A DNA stretch of 64,000 nt, taken from positions 20,522,001-20,586,000 of the forward strand of contig OZ038526.1 of the NCBI GenBank assembly GCA_964036665.1, read 5' to 3'. The translations under genes were made by a program, and so were the position numbers. The DNA is from Gordius sp. MW1. Lineage: Eukaryota; Nematomorpha; Gordioida; Gordea; Gordiidae. Below are positions 37,441 through 49,900 of this stretch, piece by piece. The stretch's first letter is position 1. Each line of letters begins with the position of its first letter. Below the pieces are notes generated by a model, which saw only the letters and a program-made list of their open reading frames with translations, did no database searches and was not told the origin of the DNA.

Positions 37441-40400
37441 TAAAAAATAGGGTTGGCAGGTGCATTCAACAAAAATTTCTATATGGAAATTCTGCAAATT
37501 AAATACACGATATATACTTTATTTGAATAAATATTTAACGGCAAAGTTAGTTAGAAATGGGAGGCAATTTTTTGGTATATAAAATGGGACCTTAAACAAT
37601 AATATCATAGTTTACTCTTTCATTATAATGATTTTTATTATATGTGTATGTTGTGTCCTCCCCTATAGAAATTATCATATACAAACATCTCCCCCTATAG
37701 AAATTATCATATACAAACATCTCCTCCTATAGAAATTATCATATACTACCTCCTATACAAATCCCCCCACCCCCCACTGCGCTGCTATACAATACACACG
37801 CATTAGCATAATCGATCACCCCCTCTCCGTACTTATATTCACAAGAGTTGTAAACTTGCGTATCTCATACCCCCCTCCCCCCCTTCTATCAATATACATT
37901 AATTGCAAGTTCGTATCTTATTTAGGTCGGACACCCCTTTTGATCTTACCCGCATTAGCATAACATCTGTGTACTAATTTCGATATAGATTTTTAGTAGT
38001 CCCCATTGCTCTTTACGCGATATATTAGAACCATCATTATTTTACGCGTGCCACATATACACAACGATTATTACCATTATTTTTTTTAATCTCTTACATT
38101 TCTATATAGAAAAATAAGATAAATACAATCCAATATTGAATAACGAATAATAAATTCTTGTAATATACAAAAGTGGTGTCAGAAGTGGGATCTGAACCCA
38201 AGGAAGGAACATGGTTATATAAACTATATCATAACATGTCTCCAAGATATCCTGATCGTCCTGCGGTTAGCTACGAATTTTTAAATCGTAAATTAAGATA
38301 CCCGCCAGATTTTTTAAATGTTGATGATTATCAACAATTGCCAATGGTAGGTAAACCAAAGTTTCAGCTTAACCAAAAGGTGTGGTATAGAAACTATTTG
38401 GGTAAACCTAAATGGCTTTTGGGTGAGATTGTACAACAGGTCGGTTCTAAAATTTTTAAAATTAAAGATGGACAAAGTGATAAGAATGAAATAAGACACA
38501 CGGAGCAATTAAAATTGTGTGAGCCCTAATACGTTTGTATGTTAAAGGCACACGAACAATTGAGATTGTGTGAGTACTATTTTAATTATTATTTTAACTT
38601 TGTATTTGGTACATCGAAATTCATACCTTTTCGCAAACTTGACAAAATTCAAATCACGTGACGATTGCGAGTGCGCTCATCAACCAAGATTGCCAAGCCA
38701 TTACTAAATTGTAATTCAGATCGTTCAACACCTCACATTATGACAACGAATAAAAAGATGAATTTTGGCGATGAAAATGAAACAATGACAATATCCTGGC
38801 TCTTCACCTCCGAACATATGAAATATTCTACCAATAAAAAAAAGACCCCCCCCCCCCCCCTATTATTTTTGAAGTCAGCTCGAATCAAGAAACCTCGTTG
38901 CCAAGAACGACCTATCCCTGCATATGAATCACAGATCGATGTAACCCTTAGAACTAACGTCCCCAAACCCCACTTTGGCACATCCTTACTCTCAAAACCT
39001 TCCAAAACTGAAATTTTCCACCTCACCTTTACAGCTAGCACACCAGGCTGCTTTGATTGAATAAACAAATTTAAATCAACAATCACAAGAATAGTAATTG
39101 GATAATACACAAAAACATAAAAAAATCCAATTCCCAAAATCAGAAAATCCTGAATAGTGTTTAGTTGTCTAACATTTTCGGCAGATCATATTTTTGCTAT
39201 AATTATATATTTGAATATTGTAACCCCAAAACCAAAACCTGGTTGATAAAAACCCTTTAATTTCATTATAGCAATTATTTGTCTACATATATCTCTACCC
39301 CTGGCCCTATTCTTCAAAACCATATACATTATTAAAATATTTATAAACCAATCCCAATGATTTGAAGAAAACATTAAATCTATAAAATTCAGACACGAAG
39401 TCAGAAAAATATACAAAAAAAAATCTCAACATAAACTTTGCCTCAGCCTTAAAGTAAAACATCTAGAAATCAAAACTTTAGCCCACAGATCTATTAGTAT
39501 CTTATCTATGCGTTGCCTAGTGAAAACGTTCCTCTCAATCTAAACCAAGGGATGGTCACATATAATCTGTCAACCATCCCACATCCAGTATCAAACCATA
39601 CCACTTTTCAATGTCCAGTATTAAACAAAATCACTTTCCAGACTACAACAGATATTTTTCTTTGTAAAGGGGAAGGTGTTGTGTCCTCCCCTATAGAAAT
39701 TATCATATACAAACATCTCCCCCTATAGAAATTATCATATACAAACATCTCCTCCTATAGAAATTATCATATACTACCTCCTATACAAATCCCCCCACCC
39801 CCCACTGCGCTGCTATACAATACACACGCATTAGCATAATCGATCACCCCCTCTCCGTACTTATATTCACAAGAGTTGTAAACTTGCGTATCTCATACCC
39901 CCCTCCCCCCCTTCTATCAATATACATTAATTGCAAGTTCGTATCTTATTTAGGTCGGACACCCCTTTTGATCTTACCCGCATTAGCATAACATCTGTGT
40001 ACTAATTTCGATATAGATTTTTAGTAGTCCCCATTGCTCTTTACGCGATATATTAGAACCATCATTATTTTACGCGTGCCACATATACACAACGATTATT
40101 ACCATTATTTTTTTTAATCTCTTACATTTCTATATAGAAAAATAAGATAAATACAATCCAATATTGAATAACGAATAATAAATTCTTGTAATATACAAAA
40201 GTGGTGTCAGAAGTGGGATCTGAACCCAAGGAAGGAACATGGTTATATAAACTATATCATAACATGTCTCCAAGATATCCTGATCGTCCTGCGGTTAGCT
40301 ACGAATTTTTAAATCGTAAATTAAGATACCCGCCAGATTTTTTAAATGTTGATGATTATCAACAATTGCCAATGGTAGGTAAACCAAAGTTTCAGCTTAA

Positions 40401-42665
40401 CCAAAAGGTGTGGTATAGAAACTATTTGGGTAAACCTAAATGGCTTTTGGGTGAGATTGTACAACAGGTCGGTTCTAAAATTTTTAAAATTAAAGATGGA
40501 CAAAGTGATAAGAATGAAATAAGACACACGGAGCAATTAAAATTGTGTGAGCCCTAATACGTTTGTATGTTAAAGGCACACGAACAATTGAGATTGTGTG
40601 AGTACTATTTTAATTATTATTTTAACTTTGTATTTGGTACATCGAAATTCATACCTTTTCGCAAACTTGACAAAATTCAAATCACGTGACGATTGCGAGT
40701 GCGCTCATCAACCAAGATTGCCAAGCCATTACTAAATTGTAATTCAGATCGTTCAACACCTCACATTATGACAACGAATAAAAAGATGAATTTTGGCGAT
40801 GAAAATGAAACAATGACAATATCCTGGCTCTTCACCTCCGAACATATGAAATATTCTACCAATAAAAAAAAGACCCCCCCCCCCTATTATTTTTGAAGTC
40901 AGCTCGAATCAAGAAACCTCGTTGCCAAGAACGACCTATCCCTGCATATGAATCACAGATCGATGTAACCCTTAGAACTAACTTCCCCAAACCCCACTTT
41001 GGCACATCCTTACTCTCAAAACCTTCCAAAACTAAAATTTTCCACCTCACCTTTACAGCTAGCACACCAGGCTGCTTTGATTGAATAAACAAATTTAAAT
41101 CAACAATCACAAGAATAGTAATTGGATAATACACAAAAACATAAAAAAATCCAATTCCCAAAATCAGAAAATCCTGAATAGTGTTTAGTTGTCTAACATT
41201 TTCGGCAGATCATATTTTTGCTATAATTATATATTTGAATATTGTAACCCCAAAACCAAAACCTGGTTGATAAAAACCCTTTAATTTCATTATAGCAATT
41301 ATTTGTCTACATATATCTCTACCCCTGGCCCTATTCTTCAAAACCATATACATTATTAAAATATTTATAAACCAATCCCAATGATTTGAAGAAAACATTA
41401 AATCTATAAAATTCAGACACGAAGTCAGAAAAATATACAAAAAAAAATCTCAACATAAACTATGCCTCAGCTTAAAGTAAAACATCTAGAAATCAAAACT
41501 TTAGCCCACAGATCTATTAGTATCTTATCTATGCGTTGCCTAGTGAAAACGTTCCTCTCAATCTAAACCAAGGGATGGTCACATATAATCTGTCAACCAT
41601 CCCACATCCAGTATCAAACCATACCACTTTTCAATGTCCAGTATTAAACAAAATCACTTTCCAGACTACAACAGATATTTTTCTTTGTAAAGGGGAAGGT
41701 GTTGTGTCCTCCCCTATAGAAATTATCATATACAAACATCTCCCCCTATAGAAATTATCATATACAAACATCTCCTCCTATAGAAATTATCATATACTAC
41801 CTCCTATACAAATCCCCCCACCCCCCACTGCGCTGCTATACAATACACACGCATTAGCATAATCGATCACCCCCTCTCCGTACTTATATTCACAAGAGTT
41901 GTAAACTTGCGTATCTCATACCCCCCTCCCCCCCTTCTATCAATATACATTAATTGCAAGTTCGTATCTTATTTAGGTCGGACACCCCTTTTGATCTTAC
42001 CCGCATTAGCATAACATCTGTGTACTAATTTCGATATAGATTTTTAGTAGTCCCCATTGCTCTTTACGCGATATATTAGAACCATCATTATTTTACGCGT
42101 GCCACATATACACAACGATTATTACCATTATTTTTTTTAATCTCTTACATTTCTATATAGAAAAATAAGATAAATACAATCCAATATTGAATAACGAATA
42201 ATAAATTCTTGTAATATACAAAAGTGTATTTATATTTGACACAGTGAATTTGATATAAATGTGATAATTCGCTAAAACTAAAAAAAATTTATACTCTATA
42301 CTTTAGGCTTAGGTATTTATAGTCTTTTTTTCATATAGCACTTTCTATTTTAATTAAATAATTGGTTCATATCTTTATATTGTCAATGACATGTCGCACT
42401 AAATCTTTATCAAGCGTATTAAAATTTTTGAAAAATAAAATAGTTTGCCATTTTTGATTTTTCACTTATTTGATAATTTTATAACATCAAGAAAAATTTC
42501 TATTTAGTATAACATTTTTTTAAAAAGTCGAGACAAGTTGAGAAATCTCGTCGAGACCGAGATTTTTTTAGACCGAGGCGAGATTCTTATAATCGCTCCC
42601 GAGACGAGACGAGACGAGACGAGATTTTGCTCTCGAGACCGAGATGAGACGAGATCGAAACACTA
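37441..42665. mobile_element. GAGACGA hAT element copy B, split by an LTR array
   Basis: The left part (37441-37648) matches copy A from GGTTGGCAAGGGCATTC onward. The right part (42229-42665) matches copy A's right end, with ATTGTCAATGA, TTTGCCAT and GAGACGAGAC clusters, ending GATCGAAACACTA. The left TIR is not clear; an AAAACAAT at 37291-37298 equals the 8 bp after the right end (42666-42673), so the true left end may be near 37299 and eroded. The interior is interrupted by the LTR array at 37649-42223. Confidence 0.7.
37649..42223 (+). mobile_element. Tandem LTR-element array: LTR-body-LTR-body-LTR
   Basis: Three 524-bp LTRs lie at 37649-38172, 39677-40200 and 41700-42223, each starting TGTTGTGTCCTCCCCTATAG and ending AATATACAAAA. 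Two bodies of about 1.5 kb separate them. GTGTA flanks the whole array (37644-37648 and 42224-42228). A tRNA-Leu primer site TGGTGTCAGAAGTGGGAT follows the first two LTRs, and a polypurine tract AAAGGGGAAGG precedes the last two. Each body has only part of a pol protein (38173-38529 and 40201-40557), with an integrase tail like that of the 11128-18632 element. The element is thus non-autonomous. The two repeats are nearly identical, so the tandem form is very recent, as expected from LTR-LTR exchange or insertion at an LTR. Confidence 0.93.
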
Positions 42666-42994
42666 AAAACAATCAAATTCGGCTTATAAAATCATTTTAT
42701 ATAATAATTTTTGTGATGAACTAGTTCATTTATATTGCAAAGTTCAAGTTCAAGTTCAGAATATTAAAAAAGGAACTGGTTCAAGTTCATAGTTCAACTT
42801 TAAAAAAACGAACTAGTTCAAGTTCATAGTTCAATTTTTGGAAAGGTAACTAGTTCAGTTCGAAGTTCAGAAAAAAGTGAACTAGTTCAATGAACTAGTT
42901 CAAAATGAACTAGTTCTTAACAGCTCTATTAATTAATAACTATAAGTATGGAAAGAAAATTATGCTTTAAGAGTTGTTCCATTTGAGGGTAAAC

Positions 42995-43069
42995 TAGAGG
43001 CCTGCAAAGTCAATTTTTTCATACCGAACCAGCGTCCTTTGGGATTTCGGGTTAGCGAGCAGGCCTCTA
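42995..43069. mobile_element. Very short TAGAGGCCTGC inverted-repeat element
   Basis: 75 bp, starting TAGAGGCCTGCAAAGTC and ending GAGCAGGCCTCTA. The flanks GGGTAAAC and GGGAACAA are only partly alike. Its ends resemble those of the element at 45258-45804, so it is probably a collapsed hAT-type element. The stretch 43070-43960 after it holds no feature I can support. Confidence 0.55.
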
Positions 43070-43960
43070 GGGAACAACGGTGTCTATTGGATCAGATCAG
43101 TTTTATAAAAATTTTAATTTTATCGACTACCTCGTCTCTTTTTTATATTTAATGTTTTAAATAAGGTGAATGATTAGATGTTGATTAATAGTGTTTTTCT
43201 TGTTATTTTAAACTTTTTGGTTCTTAATTATCTTTATTATATCTTTCTCTAAATTATCTAAGATACATTATCCAATTATAATCAAACATTTAAATGGGTA
43301 ATGTGTATTAGTTTGTGTTTAAATGTCTAGCTTTTGATTTGTATTCTTTTGTATTAATAATCTTTTATTTATATACTAGAATCACTTTTTGTTGTTGTAT
43401 TTACTGTAAAAGAATTATTTTAAAGTCCAAATCTATTTTGCTTTATACCCTTTAAACCGAAAGACTCGAATTTTCTTCGCTTAGAGATCACGTATAGTGT
43501 TATTTTAATTTAGGATTGTGGTAAGCCTGGATCAAGATTTGGTACTCATTAAATGTATATTATGCTTTGTTTAAAGTATTTAAAACACAAAAATTTAAAA
43601 ATTCCAAGACATGTTAATTAATCTAATAAATTTGAAGTATAAATTACCCGGACAAATTTTTATGATTTTTTTAAAAATGAATGACTATATATTATTTATA
43701 TCTACAGTCCTACGATAATCCTTCATTTCCTCAAAGAAGATTCATTAATTAAAATGTTATAAAATTATTTTCATTTTCTAAATTGTAAAATACACATTTG
43801 GGATACGCGTAGAATTTGTAAAACAGCCATTTTGTGGAAACTTTGTAAAAGTGGCATTTTTGAAAGAACGCATATTAGTTATAAATATCTCGTTACATCC
43901 TCGTCGTATACTTCTACACATATTGTGACAAATACCCAAAGCTTTTAAACATTTTATTAA

Positions 43961-46900
43961 ATGGAAACGTGTCATAATCAAGAAAATATAACGTTGGATA
44001 AAGTATTGTTTTTTCCTCGCTCATTAAAAGCCAATAATTGATAGATATCCATTAATGAAGAAGATAATGACAATCTTGATGAAGGAGAAATCCTTTCCGA
44101 TGATGAACATATTAATGTTTTATCATCTGATATTCATATTAATGATCATGAGGAATTGGAAACGGACGTAGTAAACAATGATGAAGTAGAAAACATTATT
44201 TATGACAATTATTTATGAATTTTTCCTTTGTGTCTAAAAATTTATAAATAATTATGTATAGTATTGGATATATTTTAAATGTATGATGAATACATCTTTT
44301 TTTAAACTTTCTTATATTTGTCCTAATATGTTTGACAATAAGGTTAAAGATTTGGAGGAAGGTGAGCTAGAGGAGGATGGGGCAGGGGAGAATGAAAAGA
44401 TAAAGGCTGAAACTAAAAGTGTAGCCAGCAAAGGAACGGGTGGTGTGCACTCTCGTGTTCAATGTAAATTCTTTTCACGTGGTAATTGTTCTTGGGGCTC
44501 AAATTGTAGGTTTTTACATTCTAGCAAGACATTGACTTCATCCGATCCTACCACAAGTGAATGAACATTTATGCTAAAGAATGTTGAATAATTAACATTT
44601 TTTGTTTTCACATTTTTTTTTAATGAATTAAATTTAATAATTGAGTTGATAAGAAAGAACATAAATAGTTACTTTAAAAACACATGTTAATATTTTTATA
44701 TCAGAAGTTTGATCATATATCAAAAGGAAAGCAAACATTTAGATGAATTATCACTTTTATATTTATTATGTCTTTGAAACACCCTCTTGACATTTGTCTT
44801 ATAATAAATTAAATATTTCTTTGGTCAAAATTTGATAAAATATCAATATCTATGATTTTATGCATACATTATAAATTTATGCATCTAAAAAAACATGATT
44901 TCTCTTAAATAGATGCTGCACCTACCATTTATCCTCTCATGTCACTTTGTAGTGACTTGTCACCCCTCGATGACAATCAGCTGTTTGAAGGGGCTGGGTC
45001 AAACCTATCTCTCCTTTCAAAAGCAGGTGCATCCAAATTGTCACATTTGTCTGGTTCTAAACCTGAAGATTCAAAACCACTTCCACTCATGAAATCTCTT
45101 CTTAATGGGTCAATCGAGCCATTAGAGGTAATAATAATTTTATTCTTGAAAAAACTTGAATTTCATACTTAAATCTGCCTTTGTCATAAATTTTTAATTT
45201 CTATATTGAATCTGAAGGTAAATGAATATGCCTCATTTATTAAGGTTAAACAATAACTAGAGCCCTGCAAAATGAAATTTTTCTGCCTGCCTAAGCCCGA
45301 TGTCTAATTTTTTTTCGCCTGGCCCCAGCCTGAACGACTTTTTTATTTTTGGCCCAAGCCCAACCCAATTTTTCAAATAGAATATTTTCAAAATTTTGTT
45401 TTAAAACTTTTGAAAATTTTTTTTTCAGCTAAAATTTAAAACTGAAATCTAATTTTATAAAATATTTTTTTATCCAACAGTTCCAATAAAAAAAACCTTT
45501 TAAAATATTTCCTTATTTTATTTCTAAAGTAATAGCTACTATCAATATATTTAAATACAAGAATAAGATTTGCAATTTAGGTCAAAATATTATATAGAAA
45601 GGGGGAAAAAGCTGAAGCCTGGAAGCTATTATATTATACATGGTGTGTGAAGATAATTATTTAATATTGAGTTGAGTTTGTTTAAATCATATTTTATAAA
45701 AGATTAGTTTGCTTTAGTTATATCGGGCCGGGCTCGGGCCATTAAATTCGGCCCGGCCCGAAGCCCAATCGGGTCGGGCTTTAGGCGGCCCGTGCAGGGC
45801 TCTAACGATAACAAAGTTACATATGGGGGCCATTCCATGACAAATCAAAACGGTTTCGATCGACCATCTCCTCAGATATGGGCCGGCCTCTCATGTATTA
45901 AAGAAATTTCTGAAAAATTTAGCCATTTTGCTCCATCGCGGGGGGAAAAGATTAAAATTTAGTATATTTTATTCGAGTGGGGGTCAAAGGAGCTCATCAG
46001 AGCTCATCAAGAAAGGAGAACACTTTGTTATTATAACCCTTACCCTAGCCCTAACACTTACCCTAACCCATATATTTACTTGTTATGATTTCACTAGGAC
46101 ATGTTAATATAAAATATTTTGTGCTAAGACAATAACTAAAATTCATCCTGAGCAATCATGACGAGTTTCGCTCCTATTTCTGTGCTCCTTTGACCGATTC
46201 CCTTTTATTCCATTATATATATTTACACCATTTATTCTTTGTAAATATGCAATTTGATAAAAACAAAAATTATAATATATTTTGCGACCTCAAATTCTTT
46301 CTGTGATCGAAATGTGATAATGGGTCATAAAGAAGTGCACATTGTGAATAACTTTTCACAATTATATCCCAAAAAATTAACCGCCTTTGAGGTTTTTTGA
46401 TGGATTATTTTGATAGAAAAATTTTTTAGGACCCAAATGCACCAAAATTTAGGTGAACAGCGTCATTACTTTCAAGAAGATGCCAAAAATAGTAAAATTT
46501 ATAAAACGCGCTTGAGCGTGATTTTGGCCCTTTAAACGTCCTTAACTTAAACAGTATTAACTCGAAATGACTGAAAGTTTCAAAAAATTCTCTGAAATAT
46601 GAGGCTAGTGTTGTAAAAAACGGCTGGATTTTGTTTGGTCGATCCTTTAGTTTTAGTCGATTAAACATAAACAAACCAATTACAACAGCATTTAAAGCTT
46701 GCACCCTCACCAAAGCATATTTGAAATGGTCGTTAAAAATCGTATTTTTTTTGACGAATCGACATGAAATGGCCCTAGTATAACCGTAGACTTATATGAT
46801 AGGGATGCTCGTCCACTTGTTGAAAACCATCTCGCCGAATTGAATTTCCTAATGTTAAAAAATGTCCCCCGACATAAAGCATATAGCATTAATCTTGGGA

Positions 46901-49900
46901 TTAAAGTTACAATTTAGGTATTATACTACAATTGAGAATTATTATCAAAGGTACTCAATTTAGGGCCTTGATAATGGGGAGATGGTCGTTAATGTCCCAG
47001 GGTATCGGCAAGTTGGTTTTCGGCGAGTTGATAAGGCACCATATGATACGATACAATAGAAATGGGAACAGCTGTTTAGGCATTGAACTGTCTCATTTAA
47101 CTTTTGCCGCCATTTTCAATATCAGCTGTTTCCCAATTTAGCCTAAATTTTTATAAATTTTTTTGTCAATCGTGAGAAACTGTGTAGGGGAAATACTTAA
47201 AACATCACGAGTTTTTAAACGGGTTTGAAAAAAAAGGTATCCAGGGCATTTTTAAAATTTTATTAGGATTTTTGTTGCTTTTTAAAAATTTAATTTATGG
47301 AAAAATTGTTAAAATTTTTGTTGTTCCGGCCTTTTTAACCAAGTGTTGGGACATCCATAGGAAAATCTTGCATACCCAAGGCGTTTATGCGTATTCAACG
47401 AAACGTGAAATTATTATCCAATTAAATTGATATTTTTATTTTAAGTAAAATCTCACCTTTCATTTGGATTCAGGCGACCGCGGGTGTTACCTCCAATGGG
47501 CGTGACCCCGTCGGGGGTGAGGCGGCTTCATCACCCCTCACCGAGGGTACCGCCACCGCCCCACCCCCCGAGAGTGCGTGGGAGAGGGGTTTGCGTCAGG
47601 CCAAGGAGCTCATGAAGAGGTCGGCCGAAATTAAATCGAATCAGCTAATTGAACCGCCCATTAAACCCGGAACCCTTACGACTTTGAATCAACTGATAGA
47701 CCTCCCGGCCCACGAAGATCTCACCATCGTGGTGGGAGACGAATGGGGTGGGCGGGAGCGAAGATTCGCTCCTTACCCGCCTGGACGTGATCTCTCACCC
47801 CTACGTGAGCCCCGCCCCTTTTATTGGCCCGAGGGGTACGAACCAGCCCCGCCCTCTCGCAAAAGGTAATAGTAACAATAATCATTTCGTAATAAACAAA
47901 AAAAATTCATTTGATTCATTTTAAAAAATTTGAAATTTTGATAATTTGAAATAAACAATTTTCCGAATAGATCTAAATTAACGAGAAAAATGTAGCAAAA
48001 ATTGACATCAATTAGTGCTTTCACTAAATTCCTTCGTTATCAAGACAAACTTTCTGGCCTTCCCTCTTTTACCCTATTTTTAAATATTGAGCCAAGTATT
48101 TTTGCATCAATTACGCTATGTTTTTCGTTTTTAAATTTTGCCACTCTTTGGACGAGTTAAGGTATTACCAAGGGGCAGAGGACTATTACCCACCCCCACC
48201 CCCCGGGGTTGGTGGGCGGTATGAGGGGCGTTACCACGCCCCACCTCCACACCACCACCCTCACCCTTACGAAGATTATTACTACCCACGGGAACGAGAG
48301 GATTACGACCCTTATGGCCCACCTCCGAGACGTGCCCGTCCTCTTCACCCTCACCCCCACGACTCTTGGGGTCCGCCCCCGGAGGGTGTCCCCGAGGGTT
48401 ATTACCACCCTTACCCCCCACCCCCTCGGAGATCTCACCATTACTATTACTACGGGGCAGCGGAGAGAGATAGCTATTACTACAGGCACCCTCAGGGCCC
48501 ACCATTATCAGAGGTTAATTTTAATTTTTCTGGCGTCTCAAAAAACCCCAGATTACACTCAAGCATCTTCGTTGTTATTATTAAATATAAAAAATAGTCA
48601 ATGTTTTTGCCTTTATTGTGTTTAGTGTTGTAAAAACGACCGAGTTTTGTTTAGTCGACCTAAACAGGAGGTCGAAATTTGAAAAAGAGACCAGAAAGTT
48701 GTAGTCTTAGTTGAACCAAAGGTCGACCAAACAAAACCCTGGTCTTTTTACGACACTAGTCTATAGTATTGTAAATCTATAATGAAAGATCTCGAGTTTG
48801 TAAAACATTCATTATTACCATCTCACTTTATATTCAATACTATATATATCATAATATATATGAAATTTTATATAAATTGCGGATTTAATCATATTTTTAA
48901 GGAGAGAATTATAATAACCCCTTCTACGAGTACCGCCACAATTAAATTAAAAGTACCCTCTAATTAGCGCCATCTATTGTGACTACAAAATTAGCTATGG
49001 CAAACGGATGAGCTCTAATAAGAGTGAAAACGTTATATGTCTCTTATCATTTTTTGAATTACATGCTAAAAATGATAAGGATATATATATATATATATAG
49101 TTCAAATTAGTCTCTAATTCAAATTGCCTACTAATAGAGGATACTTTTAAGTTAATTGCGGCGGCACTCCTGAAAGGGATTATTTTTATTATCTTCTTTT
49201 TAAAAATATATCATAATTTTGCATTTATTTTTTCGTAGCATTCCAGATATCCGCACCCCGAATCCTACAAAGGCGGTACAGATCGTACCCCACGTGCTTA
49301 CAAGAGGTTGCCTCCCTCCCACCACGTCCCTGGGGGTGCCCCTCACGACCCTCGGTAACATTCACCCCCCCCCCACTTTTACAATATTTACAAAACACAA
49401 TTTCATTTTTTATATTTGATTTTTCGCTCGACTAGCTACTACGTAGTATAGAAGCTGATTTTTTGACATTTCCTTTGCTTCATGAAAATTTGAATTTCTA
49501 TGAAATGGCTTAATTTTAAGGATCAAAATTCATTTAGCAGTCTTCCGAGTCTGATAGGCACGATGCGTTTTTCGAAATAAAATGCGCTTTTTCGGAAAAA
49601 ATTTGACGCGTTAAGTGGACCGAGGGCTTGTCCTAATATCGGATTTTTCTGCTCAAAAATCGTCGTACGGGGTATAACATAGCCGTGTCTTAACTTCGAA
49701 TTCACAGCAGATTTACATTTAAGACCCATATGTTTTTAAATTTTTAGGTATCAGCAAAGTTTAGATTTAATCTCGAGAGTTGAAATCAACAAAAAAACTT
49801 AACTATTAAAAAACATATTAATAATTACAACCGAGTTTGACCCATGAAATTGAATCGGATATTTTAACAAAAATTCGCGCGATTTGAATCTAAATCCGAT

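Larger units (their letters stand above)
34809..42928. mobile_element. Outer hAT-type element with GAACTAGTTC clusters, carrying nested insertions
   Basis: The 8-bp target duplication TTAATTAA flanks it (34801-34808 and 42929-42936). The ends are TAGAGCTTTTAAAG on the left and the inverse of TAGAGCTGTTAAGAACTAG on the right. Both subterminal zones are packed with GAACTAGTTC and AAGTTCAAGTTCA words (34835-34960, with a part at 36990-37045; 42715-42915). Its original body, only some hundreds of bp, has been opened by a short LTR element (34966-36980) and by a GAGACGA hAT copy that itself holds an LTR array (37649-42223). The duplication is AT-rich, but the end match and the motif clusters support the call. 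Confidence 0.8.

Noticed and set aside
39186-39416. Hydrophobic minus-strand frame in the LTR array body (repeated at 41210-41440)
   Set aside because: It is duplicated only because the body is duplicated; there is no recognisable envelope or other domain.
44283-44342. Coding sequence from Met 44283 to 44342 as the ZC3H18 start
   Set aside because: The stretch is a hydrophobic, T-rich run that looks like the pyrimidine tract of the acceptor at 44342; the acidic exon at 44045-44167 fits better. Kept as an alternative.
48131-48505. Minus-strand frames of 110-124 residues
   Set aside because: They are shadows opposite the GC-rich Tyr/Pro/His exon of ZC3H18, which has consistent splice phases on the + strand.
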